From assembly GCA_023428695.1 (NCBI GenBank), contig JAEYWY010000002.1, forward strand, positions 1 through 64,000: DNA of 64,000 bases, in the 5' to 3' direction. The position numbers were made by a program, and so were the translations under genes. Numbering within the stretch: the stretch's first letter is position 1; every line of letters starts with the position of its first letter. Source of the DNA: Bacteroidota bacterium (GTDB lineage: Bacteria > Bacteroidota > Bacteroidia > Cytophagales > Cyclobacteriaceae). Below are positions 9,097 through 18,540 of this stretch, piece after piece. Under the pieces are notes generated by a model, which saw only the letters and a list, made by a program, of their open reading frames with translations, had not been told where the DNA came from and did not search any database.

Positions 9097-12000
9097 GTGC
9101 GAGTACTGATAGCAACTTTCTTTTTTACAATAACCATTCTTACCCCGGCACTATCTCAGACGGGGAAGCTTTTCTCGGTAGACAGAGAGTTGTCGAGCAG
9201 TTTGATTAATCATGTTTACCAGGATCATCGAAACATAATATGGATATCAACCTCCGACGGTTTGAATCGGTACGATGGATCCAAATTCACGATTTACAAG
9301 AACGACCGGGACGATAGTACTTCGTTGTTGCATAACTATGTTCGGGTCGTCTTTGAAGACAGCAAGCACCGCCTCTTTGTTGGTTTCTTCAACGGACTTC
9401 AATACTACGATTACGCTACGGACAGATTTCACGATGTGCCGTTGATTCTCGCGGATGGGAATCGGTTTCCGGCGCACATTATGTCCATCCTTGAACGACA
9501 CAACGGCGACGTACTGGTTGCTACTTCCGGGCATGGTGTCTTTGTGATTAAATCCGTCAACGGTCTTATTCAGGCGCATCAGTTAACGGAACTTTCTCCC
9601 AGTTTCATGGTTGGCCACGTGTATGAAGATAGCGATCACGCACTCTGGATCGCTACACAGGACAAGGGATTATTTCGTCTTGAGTCAGGTGAAATGCAGA
9701 ATTACTTCTCGACATCAGAGAATGGCACAATATTCAGTTTGTGCGAAGACAGTAACAGGAATCTCTATGTTGGAAGTGTGGCGACTGGTCTGTACATCTT
9801 TGACCGGAACACGAATTCATTTCAGCCCCTCAGCTCCGGATCATATTCGAACCTCTCCATAAACAAACTGTATCTGACACGGGACGGAGAAATGTTAATC
9901 GGTACAGAAGGCGATGGACTGAAAAAGTTCGATCCGATAGAACGCAGAATCTTCGATGGAAACTTCAGCATCAATACGCTCGATTTTTCAAAATCGAAAA
10001 TTCATTCCATCATGGAAGACCGGCGGGGGAATATCTGGCTTGGAATCCATCAGAAAGGCGTCGTGTTACTTCCGTTCAACAAGAACAACTTCCGGTATTA
10101 CGGTTATAAATCGGTCGATAACAATACCATTGGATCAAACATGGTCACTGCGTTGTATACGGATCGTCAGGGCATTCTTTGGGTTGGCACAGATGGTGAC
10201 GGACTGTACGGACTTAATCCAGCTGGCGAACAAGTCGCTCATTTCAGCAGGGAAACCGATGCAACCGTTCCCTGTACCATCTTAAGTATATTTGAGGATA
10301 GCTTTGGCGATCTTTGGCTCGGATCATACGACAAGGGCCTGGCTCGCGTAAACCGGAAAACCGGGCATTGTGAGTATGTTAATCATCTCTTTGAAAAACG
10401 AAATGGAGAGTTTCCAAGAGTTTTTTCCATTGTGGAAGATAATGAAAACAACTTATGGGTCGCCACTATGGGCGCCGGCCTGTATGCAATGAATCTCGAC
10501 ACCCGGAAAGTGGATCATTATGTCACTCCGCAGGGAGCAAATTACCGGGATGATGCAAACACATTGCATAGCGATTGGTTATTCTCGCTTTATCGGTCGC
10601 ACGATGATAAACTTTTTATCGGTTCGGTTGATGGAATGGGTTGCCTTGACCTCAAAACCAGAAGTTTCAATTCGATGTTCGGGGTGAACCGGATGCTGCC
10701 CGGACTCATGGTGAGCTCGTTCCTCGAAGATGCCCGTGACACAATATGGATAGGAACAACCGATGGCCTTCGTTCGCTGAATACTGCCACACGCAAATTC
10801 CAGACGTATACCCGGCATGAAGGACTGCCAAGCAACATGATCTGCTCCATTCAGGATGACAGATCAGGCAATCTTTGGATAAGTACAAACTATGGAATAT
10901 CGCGGATGAATCCGCAGAAAAAAACCATAATTAGTTACTATGCCGATGATGGATTGCAGGGTAACGAATTTTCCCGAGGTGCATCGCACGTAAATGCGGA
11001 TGGCACTATCATATTCGGAGGCATTAACGGAATTACGCTCTTCAACGCAGAGGATATACAAAACGATCCAAGAACACTCGAAGTAAATATTACCGGATTC
11101 TATATACACAACCGACCAGTAACCAAGGGAATGACGTCGGAAAAGTATCCGATAGTAAATACCTCGGTGATGGAATCAGATACATTTCAGATTTCACACA
11201 AAGACAACTCTTTCACAATTGAATTTTCGTGCATGGAGTTCACGAACCCGGAGCGGATTACGTATCAGTACAGGCTTGGGAGCACCGCTGACTGGATTAC
11301 CCTTCCAACCGGGATGAATAACGTGACGTTCAGTAATCTTCAACCGGGATCGTATGACTTTTTAATCAGGGCCAGAGACTACAACACCTATTCTGAAGCA
11401 AAATTGATTTCAATAGTTGTTCACCCGGCGTGGTATTTCTCCCGTGGCGCCCAGGTCCTGTATGGCCTTGTGGTCATTTCCCTTCTTTTCGTCGCCATAC
11501 ACCTGAGACGTCAGCGTTTGCGCGCCAAAGAAAAAATACAGGAGCACCTGCGTGCGAAGGAAATGCATGAGGCAAAACTTCAGTTCTTCATTAACATCGC
11601 GCACGAAATCCGCACGCCGATGTCGCTGATTTTAAGTCCGCTCAAGAAACTTATTCTTAAAGACAAAGACAGGGACCGGCAACGGGCGTACTTCACGATG
11701 AACGAGAATTCCGAACGCATCGTGCGGCTTATTAATCAATTGATGGACATCCGGAAAATTGACAAAGGCCAGATGACTCTGCGGTTTCGCGAAGTGGAAA
11801 TGGTATCGTTCATTCGGGAAATATGCCTGTCTTTTAAGGATGCAATCCATGCAAGAAAGATAAACCTCCGGTTTACTCATGCTGTGCGAAAACTCACGGC
11901 ATACATAGACCCTGACAATTTCGATAAAGTACTGATGAACATTCTCTCCAATGCGCTGAAGTTCACACCGGATAACGGAAGCATTACTATTCATCTGGAC

Positions 12001-13155
12001 ACCTCCTCCGAATCATCGTATAACGGCCGCATGTATTTTCAGATCGTCGTGTCCGATACAGGAATAGGTATCCCCGCCGCTGAACTTGAAAAGGTGTTTG
12101 AATGCTTTTACCAAACCCGTGAAAGCAAACAGTCGTTTCGCGATGGAACGGGAATCGGGCTTCACCTGACGAAGTCTATTGTTGAACTACATCAGGGAAC
12201 CATCAGCGCCGAGAATAACATTGATGCTCCGGGCTGCCGCTTCATCGTGCGTCTTCCGCTTGGCAAGGATCATTTGACCGAAGATGATATCATTCCGGAT
12301 ACCGAGGTGCCTCTGGAAACGGAACCTGTAATGATTCGCAGTGCTTCGGCGATTGCGTTGCCTGAATCGAAAACGAAATCGAGAAATAAGCATCGCGTAT
12401 TGGTCGTGGACGACGATAAAAGCCTGCGGGAATATCTGTGCATGGAAATGGGCGCCGATTACCACATGGACAAATGCGCCGATGGAAAAGAAGCATTGTC
12501 TTATATCCTGAAACACAATCCCGACCTGGTGATCGCCGACATCGTTATGCCGGAAATGGATGGAATCACGTTGTGCCGAAAGGTCAAACACAACGTTAAT
12601 ATCAACCATATTCCGGTGGTGCTCCTTACTGCGCGAAAAGATGAACAATTTAATATCGAGGGCCTGGGAATCGGAGCAGACGCCTACATCACCAAACCAT
12701 TCAATATCGAAATTGTCCGCAAGACCGTTCAGAATATTATTCGCAACCGTGAATTACTTCGGAACCGTTTTTCCGGAAAGCAAAAAAATCACGAAAAGAT
12801 CACCGACATCCATATCCAGTCACCGGATGAAAAGCTGATGGCGAAAGTGATGTCGACCATCAATGATAACCTGACTAATCCTGCATTAAGTGTCGAAATG
12901 CTCGCGCGTGAGATAGGAATTTCCAGGGTGCATTTGCATCGGAAGCTGAAGGAATTAACGAATCAGTCTACAAGAGATCTGATCCGGAACATCCGCTTAA
13001 ACCAGGCGGCGAACCTCCTTTCCGATGGACATTTCAATATTTCAGAGGTTGCCTTTGCCGTTGGCTTTACTAACCCAGCGCATTTTTCCAATGCGTTCAA
13101 GGAACTATACGGCGTGTCCCCCACTGAATTCATGGAGGCTAGGCGTAGCCATTGA
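9097..13155 (+). CDS. Hybrid two-component system regulator (HTCS) of the xylan locus
   Basis: 1352-aa one-protein two-component system. A signal peptide ends near ALSQ (about residue 21). Repeated Reg_prop blades such as NIWLGI and DNLWVAT build a periplasmic double propeller to about residue 700. A Y_Y_Y domain starts near residue 709 and one membrane helix lies at about 787-806. The HisKA box FFINIAHEIRTP has His836 and the HATPase N-box NILSNALKFTP is near residue 948. A receiver domain (VLVVDDD near 1102) has phospho-acceptor Asp1148, and a C-terminal AraC HTH follows from about 1250. The start is GTG. It converges on the xus-type operon, so it most likely senses xylo-oligosaccharides and activates that operon, as HTCS proteins do in related loci. 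The ligand is inferred. Confidence 0.96.
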   Translation: MRVLIATFFFTITILTPALSQTGKLFSVDRELSSSLINHVYQDHRNIIWISTSDGLNRYDGSKFTIYKNDRDDSTSLLHNYVRVVFEDSKHRLFVGFFNGLQYYDYATDRFHDVPLILADGNRFPAHIMSILERHNGDVLVATSGHGVFVIKSVNGLIQAHQLTELSPSFMVGHVYEDSDHALWIATQDKGLFRLESGEMQNYFSTSENGTIFSLCEDSNRNLYVGSVATGLYIFDRNTNSFQPLSSGSYSNLSINKLYLTRDGEMLIGTEGDGLKKFDPIERRIFDGNFSINTLDFSKSKIHSIMEDRRGNIWLGIHQKGVVLLPFNKNNFRYYGYKSVDNNTIGSNMVTALYTDRQGILWVGTDGDGLYGLNPAGEQVAHFSRETDATVPCTILSIFEDSFGDLWLGSYDKGLARVNRKTGHCEYVNHLFEKRNGEFPRVFSIVEDNENNLWVATMGAGLYAMNLDTRKVDHYVTPQGANYRDDANTLHSDWLFSLYRSHDDKLFIGSVDGMGCLDLKTRSFNSMFGVNRMLPGLMVSSFLEDARDTIWIGTTDGLRSLNTATRKFQTYTRHEGLPSNMICSIQDDRSGNLWISTNYGISRMNPQKKTIISYYADDGLQGNEFSRGASHVNADGTIIFGGINGITLFNAEDIQNDPRTLEVNITGFYIHNRPVTKGMTSEKYPIVNTSVMESDTFQISHKDNSFTIEFSCMEFTNPERITYQYRLGSTADWITLPTGMNNVTFSNLQPGSYDFLIRARDYNTYSEAKLISIVVHPAWYFSRGAQVLYGLVVISLLFVAIHLRRQRLRAKEKIQEHLRAKEMHEAKLQFFINIAHEIRTPMSLILSPLKKLILKDKDRDRQRAYFTMNENSERIVRLINQLMDIRKIDKGQMTLRFREVEMVSFIREICLSFKDAIHARKINLRFTHAVRKLTAYIDPDNFDKVLMNILSNALKFTPDNGSITIHLDTSSESSYNGRMYFQIVVSDTGIGIPAAELEKVFECFYQTRESKQSFRDGTGIGLHLTKSIVELHQGTISAENNIDAPGCRFIVRLPLGKDHLTEDDIIPDTEVPLETEPVMIRSASAIALPESKTKSRNKHRVLVVDDDKSLREYLCMEMGADYHMDKCADGKEALSYILKHNPDLVIADIVMPEMDGITLCRKVKHNVNINHIPVVLLTARKDEQFNIEGLGIGADAYITKPFNIEIVRKTVQNIIRNRELLRNRFSGKQKNHEKITDIHIQSPDEKLMAKVMSTINDNLTNPALSVEMLAREIGISRVHLHRKLKELTNQSTRDLIRNIRLNQAANLLSDGHFNISEVAFAVGFTNPAHFSNAFKELYGVSPTEFMEARRSH

Positions 13156-13290
13156 ACAGCATAGAAAAATCGCGATTCTAATAAAGTTTTCTCCTGATCG
13201 ATTTCGCAACCGACGTTGAAGGTGATTGATTTCTAATTTATCAATTCATAATTCACAACTGATTGATCCGCAAGGTGACTTGTCCCTTAC

Positions 13291-13338
13291 AGCCAAAAAG
13301 AACAGGTAGCCGAAGGATTCTATCCAACAGCTACCTGT
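13291..13338 (-). terminator. Terminator of the xylan operon
   Basis: Read on the minus strand, stem ACAGGTAGC pairs with GCTACCTGT (13330-13338 with 13302-13310), with an inner partly paired 19-nt loop, followed by TCTTTTT. It lies about 70 bp beyond the GH10 stop and before the converging HTCS stop. Confidence 0.6.
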
Positions 13339-13410
13339 ATTGTATTGAATTAGCCGGCACATCCACTGAAAGGATGAAAAGGCTAACTCCGGGGCTCACA
13401 CATTGCCCGT

Positions 13411-15564
13411 CTAATTTTCACCAAGTGCGTCCGCGAACGAGCCGTATGCGCGCTTCCGGTTATAATTTTCTGTCCACAGACCAATCGGCTCTCCGGCTCT
13501 CCATCCGGATCCGGCGGGACTATCCCGCGGACTCCATACCGTAATCCCATAACGCTGTGCAGCGGGGATGATCTCAAAATACTTTTCAACCACAAACCGG
13601 TACATTTCTGCCTGAGCCAGGTAGTGTTCGTCAGTAGCAGCGGTTGTTTGAACCCCGACACCGATATCCAGTTCGGAAATCTTAATCAGTTTGCCGGTCT
13701 CAGCGAGTAGCTCAAACATTTGCACAATTTTTTCCTTATCGGAATTCGTGCTGATGTGCATTTGCGTTCCGATCCCATCTACGCGACCGCCTTTGCTCTC
13801 GATATATTCGACGTAGGCAATCAAGCCTCTGCATTTGTCAAGATTATACTCGAGGTTATAGTCATTGATGAAAAGTTTGTCATCGCTGTTTCCGTACTGC
13901 TCCGCCAGCTTGAAGGCCTCGACCGCGTAGTCATAGCCGAGATAATCCTGCCAGTAGAATTCATCTTCCGCAAGTTCTCTTCCGACGCCGGTTTTCAATT
14001 CATACGGGTTACCATCATCCATTGGTTCATTGACCACATCCCAGGCTTTCACGTATTCACTTGATACCTCCATCATTCCCGCGATCCATCGGTCTAACTC
14101 ACCGTAGATGATCTCTCTTTTTTCTTCGGGCGTTTTTTCAATGGTTTGATCGCCTCCGCCATCTTCGTTGTACTTCGTCACAGTAATGTTATCAAAGTAG
14201 TAGCTTGTTGCGGTATTGCCGAGGTTGAATGCGATGGTCGTTACACCTTCCGTATTCGCATCGATCGTAATTTCCCTTATATACTGTGTCCACGTCGGGG
14301 TAGCGGTAACCGTACCGAAGAAATCCCAGTGTTTATACGAATAAGGTACAATGTGTGCCTGAGTGGAATAGGATGCCGTGACATCGGCGCGGACATCCAT
14401 GGTTAGCATATACTTCTCACCTAACTGAGTAGCCTGGGGGAAGGTGAAAAAGAACTGGCTGTTCCAGTCATTCGCACGAACTTCAGCGTTCGTGACTTTC
14501 AACGCACGGCCTGTACCATCTGCGCCAGGGGAAACGAATTCCTTGACGGCCTCATTGTTTGAAGAGTAATTCGACTCACTATCCGTCTCAAAATCCGCGC
14601 CTGCCATGAGATCCCATGTCGGTCCGCCACCGCCTCCGCTTTCATTTAATCTTGTGACACTGACGTTATCGAAGTAATAACTGGTAGCTGTATTTCCAAG
14701 GTTAAAAGCGATAGTGGTTACGCCTTCCGTATTCGCATCGATGGTTATTTCCCGTATATACTGCGTCCACGTCGGGGTAGCAGAAACTGCACCGAAGAAA
14801 TCCCAATGCTTATACGAGTAAGGTACAATGTGCGCCTGAGTGGAATAGGATGCCGCATCATCTGCACGGACATCCATGGTCAGCATATACTTCTCACCAA
14901 GTTGTGTAGCTTGTGGGAATGTGACGAAAAACTGACTGTTCCAGTCATTCGCACGAACTTCTGCATTCGTGACTTTCAACGCGCGGCCTGTCCCGTCTGC
15001 GCCCGGAGAAACAAATTCCCTGACGGCCTCATTGTTCGAGGTGTAGTTCGAATCATCGTCGGTCTCGAAATCAAGCGTGACGACAGGTTCCCAGGTCGGT
15101 CCGCCTGTTCCCGGAATTATTGTCGGTGCAATCCGGCTGTTCAGGTATGTGGCGTTTTGATTTGCATGCCAGCAAAGGGTGTGTCCGTAAATCGCAATAT
15201 CTGCAGCCTTTGCTTTTGATATAAAGTTTTCCACGTTAGCGAGATTCAGGCTTCCGTCATTCTGAACGACTCCTCCGTGTTTCATTTCCCACCCGGCTAC
15301 AACTTCATCAAAGTTGGAGACGATCATGCTATACTCGGGACTTGTTGATGTAAAGGCATTGACCGACACGCCCGCACCCAATTTGAAATCAGGGTTCGCA
15401 CTACGGTCAATATATGATTTAAGGACATCATAACTCTTTAAGTATTCATGCTCGGCGATGGACGCGGGCTTGTTAACGACAAAGAGCAATTTACTTTCAT
15501 CGGCACATGAAGCCAGTGCCGAAATTACAAAGGCACTTATCCAAAACTTTTTTAATCGTATCAT
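13411..15564 (-). CDS. GH10 endo-1,4-beta-xylanase with two CBM4-like modules inserted in the barrel
   Basis: 717-aa surface lipoprotein (lipobox LASC, Cys20) that hydrolyses internal xylan beta-1,4 bonds. The GH10 barrel is split. Residues about 40-150 hold the first strands, including GHTLCWH. Residues about 475-717 hold the catalytic part, with acid/base Glu513 in VVNEP and nucleophile Glu631 in KISELDIG. Between them sit two CBM_4_9-type modules (about 155-307 and 315-467) that are roughly 90% identical to each other. Insertion of tandem CBMs into the barrel is known for xylanases encoded at the end of xus loci in Prevotella and Bacteroides. The gene is last in the SusCDCD-DUF1735 operon, 21 bp after the DUF1735 gene. 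It probably generates oligosaccharides at the cell surface for the SusCD pairs. Confidence 0.96.
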   Translation of the reverse strand: MIRLKKFWISAFVISALASCADESKLLFVVNKPASIAEHEYLKSYDVLKSYIDRSANPDFKLGAGVSVNAFTSTSPEYSMIVSNFDEVVAGWEMKHGGVVQNDGSLNLANVENFISKAKAADIAIYGHTLCWHANQNATYLNSRIAPTIIPGTGGPTWEPVVTLDFETDDDSNYTSNNEAVREFVSPGADGTGRALKVTNAEVRANDWNSQFFVTFPQATQLGEKYMLTMDVRADDAASYSTQAHIVPYSYKHWDFFGAVSATPTWTQYIREITIDANTEGVTTIAFNLGNTATSYYFDNVSVTRLNESGGGGGPTWDLMAGADFETDSESNYSSNNEAVKEFVSPGADGTGRALKVTNAEVRANDWNSQFFFTFPQATQLGEKYMLTMDVRADVTASYSTQAHIVPYSYKHWDFFGTVTATPTWTQYIREITIDANTEGVTTIAFNLGNTATSYYFDNITVTKYNEDGGGDQTIEKTPEEKREIIYGELDRWIAGMMEVSSEYVKAWDVVNEPMDDGNPYELKTGVGRELAEDEFYWQDYLGYDYAVEAFKLAEQYGNSDDKLFINDYNLEYNLDKCRGLIAYVEYIESKGGRVDGIGTQMHISTNSDKEKIVQMFELLAETGKLIKISELDIGVGVQTTAATDEHYLAQAEMYRFVVEKYFEIIPAAQRYGITVWSPRDSPAGSGWRAGEPIGLWTENYNRKRAYGSFADALGEN
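14164..14622 (-). repeat. Internal tandem duplication, copy 2 (CBM module B)
   Basis: Encodes residues about 315-467 of the GH10 protein. It repeats the segment at 14644-15102 with few differences at protein level (for example FFFTFPQ against FFVTFPQ, and TVTATPTW against AVSATPTW). A Gly-rich linker (SGGGGGPTW) separates the copies. Confidence 0.9.
14644..15102 (-). repeat. Internal tandem duplication, copy 1 (CBM module A)
   Basis: Encodes residues about 155-307 of the GH10 protein. Long identical protein stretches with copy 2, such as GTGRALKVTNAEVRANDWNS, indicate a recent duplication or ongoing gene conversion. Confidence 0.9.
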
Positions 15565-15585
15565 ATTGGTTCCGATTATTTCATG

Positions 15586-16698
15586 TTAATTATTTAGTAC
15601 GGGTTCGAACTGCTCTAACTTCACCCCGCGGTCGCGAACCACCAGTGTGTCGGTAGTAATGTACGATGCCTGCTCATACGTTGGGGGCACTGCCGGTACG
15701 GTATTCGGATATTGCGTCTCGACTTCGTAGCTCACATTGTATTCTACGTACAGCGCATCGCGGTCTTTGTTACCCCAGCTGTTTTTCTCACCCCGTTTTA
15801 CAAAGGCTCCGTTTCCTGTTGCGACAATGTTGTACACCCTTATGGAGTCGTTTACCTGATACTCGGGAGCGATCGGTGAAACCGTACATTTCTCATCTTC
15901 GTCAAAATTCAGTATAACGGACATATTGAGATTTTGGCCAGCCTTGTTTTTATAGTCCATCGGATACCTCAGGGCATTGCGTGAGGCAGTGAACAGTTTG
16001 CGCACCTCATCCTTCTCGACAGTAGGTTGATGCCGTATTACAGTAGAGCTCACGCCGTCAAGCGTAATTTGATCCTTGCCGCGGCGCAGGTAATTTGCGT
16101 GCCAGGGATTGATGAACTTCACACAATACAGCACGTAGTCCTTTGGCAGAACATCCCAGTCGGCGGCGTTAAGTCTGTTGGGCTCGTCGACCTTCGGCAC
16201 GCCCGCCAGTATACGATCGGCGCGCGTAGCAGTGACCATGCGTAACGGAATAACGTATGTGTTGTTCAATGCAGCCGGATCAGCAAAGAAGGCTTCGGTT
16301 AATTGAACACCAACACTTCCCTGCAAGGCGCGATCGAGCGAAATCTGGTTGCCGGACAAAGTATAGTAGCCATCCGGCATCGGCAACACCGGGGATGTCA
16401 AGCCTCCGTCGAAGAAAAGGTTATCGACCAGGGAATTATCCACAGCTATTTCGATATTAATCGTTTCCTTGTTCGAATAAACGCCCCCCATCGTGGCAAA
16501 AATTTCGCATCTGCCTTCGTTATCAAGACTTGTATCATAGATATCTTCTCCGAGTACGATGGTCCTCACCGGAAACTGGTACGCGAAGTAAACGGTCGTC
16601 TCACCGTAGTCCGGGAATTCTATTTCCTGGTTTTCGCAGCTCATGAGGAGAGCGGATAGCATCCCGGCGCATAAGGTTGACAGTAGAATATTTTTCAT
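15586..16698 (-). CDS. xusE: DUF1735-type surface glycan-binding lipoprotein (XusE-like)
   Basis: 370-aa lipoprotein with signal MKNILLSTLCAGMLSALLMS and lipidated Cys21, followed by ENQE. The N-terminal half (VYFAYQFPVRTIVLG, then MPDGYYTLSGNQISL) matches DUF1735 (BT_3987-like). Such proteins sit between the last SusD and the xylanase in xylan loci and are thought to bind the polysaccharide at the surface. The frame opens upstream at 16767, but that start would overlap the SusD gene and bury the signal peptide. ATG 16698 is chosen because it yields a clean type II signal and a 35-bp spacer. The equivalence to XusE rests on gene order. Confidence 0.85.
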   Translation of the reverse strand: MKNILLSTLCAGMLSALLMSCENQEIEFPDYGETTVYFAYQFPVRTIVLGEDIYDTSLDNEGRCEIFATMGGVYSNKETINIEIAVDNSLVDNLFFDGGLTSPVLPMPDGYYTLSGNQISLDRALQGSVGVQLTEAFFADPAALNNTYVIPLRMVTATRADRILAGVPKVDEPNRLNAADWDVLPKDYVLYCVKFINPWHANYLRRGKDQITLDGVSSTVIRHQPTVEKDEVRKLFTASRNALRYPMDYKNKAGQNLNMSVILNFDEDEKCTVSPIAPEYQVNDSIRVYNIVATGNGAFVKRGEKNSWGNKDRDALYVEYNVSYEVETQYPNTVPAVPPTYEQASYITTDTLVVRDRGVKLEQFEPVLNN

Positions 16699-16733
16699 AT
16701 TTTCCCTTGTTTGTCTTTTCATTGTCTTAATAA

Positions 16734-18512
16734 TCACCATCCTGCATTTTGCTGTAACTGACTCCACTTGTTGATCTCACTGTACGGGATAGGTCCATAG
16801 TACATGTGTCCCTGATAATTTCTCGACTCCGCTTGAATCGGAGTATAAATGAAGTCGCCTCCTGATTGCGAGATTTGAAGTCCTTGTGCCGGTTCGTTTA
16901 GTTTATTGAGGTCAACTTTCCAACGGCGCAGATCGCGGAACCGGTGGTTCTCAAAACAAAGTTCAAGTCGGCGTTCATTACGGATCAGTTCACGCATCAG
17001 GTTTTGGTCGTTCTTAACGGATTCGAGATAAGCGTCTCCGTCTGTAATTCCAGCTCTCTGACGGATCGCACGGATGACATCATAGGCTGAGTAACTGTGC
17101 GTACCGGTACCCAACGGTCCCCACGCTTCATTCGCCGCTTCAGCGTACGCGAGAAAAATTTCCGTATAGCGGATGCGGGCAGTATAATGCTTTTGTGTCG
17201 TGTTGAAGTTAGGATTCGGATTGACGTCTGAGCGGAGCAGCTTTCGCAGATAATAACCTGTCCGGGTTGAGAAGCCTCGCTCTCTGTTTATAGCATCGTT
17301 GTTCGTCCCGTAGATGCCGGTGATAATAACGTCGTTGTTCGGTCCCTGCTGACTTCCGTTCACAACGATGTAATTCGCAAGACGAGGATCGCGGTTACTG
17401 TAGGGATCTTCCGGATCGTACTCGCTCAATGGATTGTTGATCGGATATCCATTAGCCGCCGGAAACGCATCGACAAGGTTTTGCGTAGGATTGACCCGAC
17501 CATTGCCGAATAATGACGGAGGAAAGTTGTCTCTTTCCAGGTCCAGACTTTGTCCAATATCGCCACGCCAAATGATCTCCGACGGGGTTGCTCCTGATGC
17601 CAGTTGTTCGATACCCGAGTTGGCGGTATACCAGGTTCCACCATTTGCAGCCAGCCCGGCAGGACCGCCTATGCGATCCAGAACGATCGCGGCATAGTTT
17701 GCTGCATCTGCCCACGTAATATTCGTGCCTTCAGTGTAGGCAGGGCTCGCAGCCAGTAAAGCAACCTGCGCGCGAATCGCTTCAACAATTCTTCCGGACA
17801 TGCGTCCGCGCATATGCTCACCGTTAACGCGCTCGTAATCCGTTATCGTGACTCCTTCAATACCCTGATACTTTTGAGGAAGCTCGGCCGGAGTAAACTT
17901 CTTATAGTCCAGCGGGAGGAGTTCCAGCGCCTGATTCGCATCATCCAGTATTTGGTCAACGCACTGTTGAAACGTGCTTCGCGGTTGATTGAAATCCGAT
18001 GTCGGAGTCTCTGGAGTTGTAACAATCGGGACACCCAACAGCTGACCATCGGCAGTCCAGCCACCATGGGCCAACAGCAAATGATACATTTGAAGGGCAC
18101 GCAAGCCATACGCCTCGCCTTTCAGACGATCGTTGAACATCATGCGAATTGGTTCTTCAATACTCCATTCAACTTTGTCGGCGTTGTCAAGAAAGATATT
18201 CAGGTACTGAATGGCATTTCTTCGAGCCTGCCATTGAGAGGTAGGATCATTATTGGAAGACCACGAACCGGAAGCCATCCGGAGATAGGCGTTTTCAATG
18301 TCGTTGGATACCGCGTCGTCCGTGGCCACGTCAGTAGCCGGTGCAGCGGAATAAGGCAACAGAATGTACGCATTCGCCAGGATCCCTTGTGCGAACCCTG
18401 GTTCCTTGTACATCGCGTCCAGACCCCGAATGTTCTCGATTGCCGGTGACATAACATCTTCACAGGCGGTGAGCAGGACGATCAGTGCAGAAAGCTTAAG
18501 TATTTTTTTCAT
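16734..18512 (-). CDS. xusD: SusD-like glycan-binding lipoprotein, second pair of the xylan locus (XusD-like)
   Basis: 592-aa SusD/RagB family outer-membrane lipoprotein. The signal MKKILKLSALIVLLTACEDV gives lipidated Cys17 followed by acidic residues. The N-terminal RagB/SusD region has ALRALQMYHLLLAHGG-type helices of the TPR-like scaffold. The C-terminal SusD domain contains IRAIRQRAGI and LIRNERRLELCFENHRFRDL, the standard SusD signature. It works as the lid of the SusC transporter encoded 28 bp upstream. By position it matches XusD of the xusABCDE cluster and should bind xylo-oligosaccharides, which is inference from synteny with the GH10 gene. Confidence 0.94.
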   Translation of the reverse strand: MKKILKLSALIVLLTACEDVMSPAIENIRGLDAMYKEPGFAQGILANAYILLPYSAAPATDVATDDAVSNDIENAYLRMASGSWSSNNDPTSQWQARRNAIQYLNIFLDNADKVEWSIEEPIRMMFNDRLKGEAYGLRALQMYHLLLAHGGWTADGQLLGVPIVTTPETPTSDFNQPRSTFQQCVDQILDDANQALELLPLDYKKFTPAELPQKYQGIEGVTITDYERVNGEHMRGRMSGRIVEAIRAQVALLAASPAYTEGTNITWADAANYAAIVLDRIGGPAGLAANGGTWYTANSGIEQLASGATPSEIIWRGDIGQSLDLERDNFPPSLFGNGRVNPTQNLVDAFPAANGYPINNPLSEYDPEDPYSNRDPRLANYIVVNGSQQGPNNDVIITGIYGTNNDAINRERGFSTRTGYYLRKLLRSDVNPNPNFNTTQKHYTARIRYTEIFLAYAEAANEAWGPLGTGTHSYSAYDVIRAIRQRAGITDGDAYLESVKNDQNLMRELIRNERRLELCFENHRFRDLRRWKVDLNKLNEPAQGLQISQSGGDFIYTPIQAESRNYQGHMYYGPIPYSEINKWSQLQQNAGW

Positions 18513-18540
18513 TGCGTGATTCCTTTGTTAGTAATGAATA

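Noticed and set aside
14164..15102. CBM duplication as an assembly artefact
   Set aside because: The two copies differ at scattered residues and have different linkers, so they are distinct sequences rather than a collapsed or doubled read segment.
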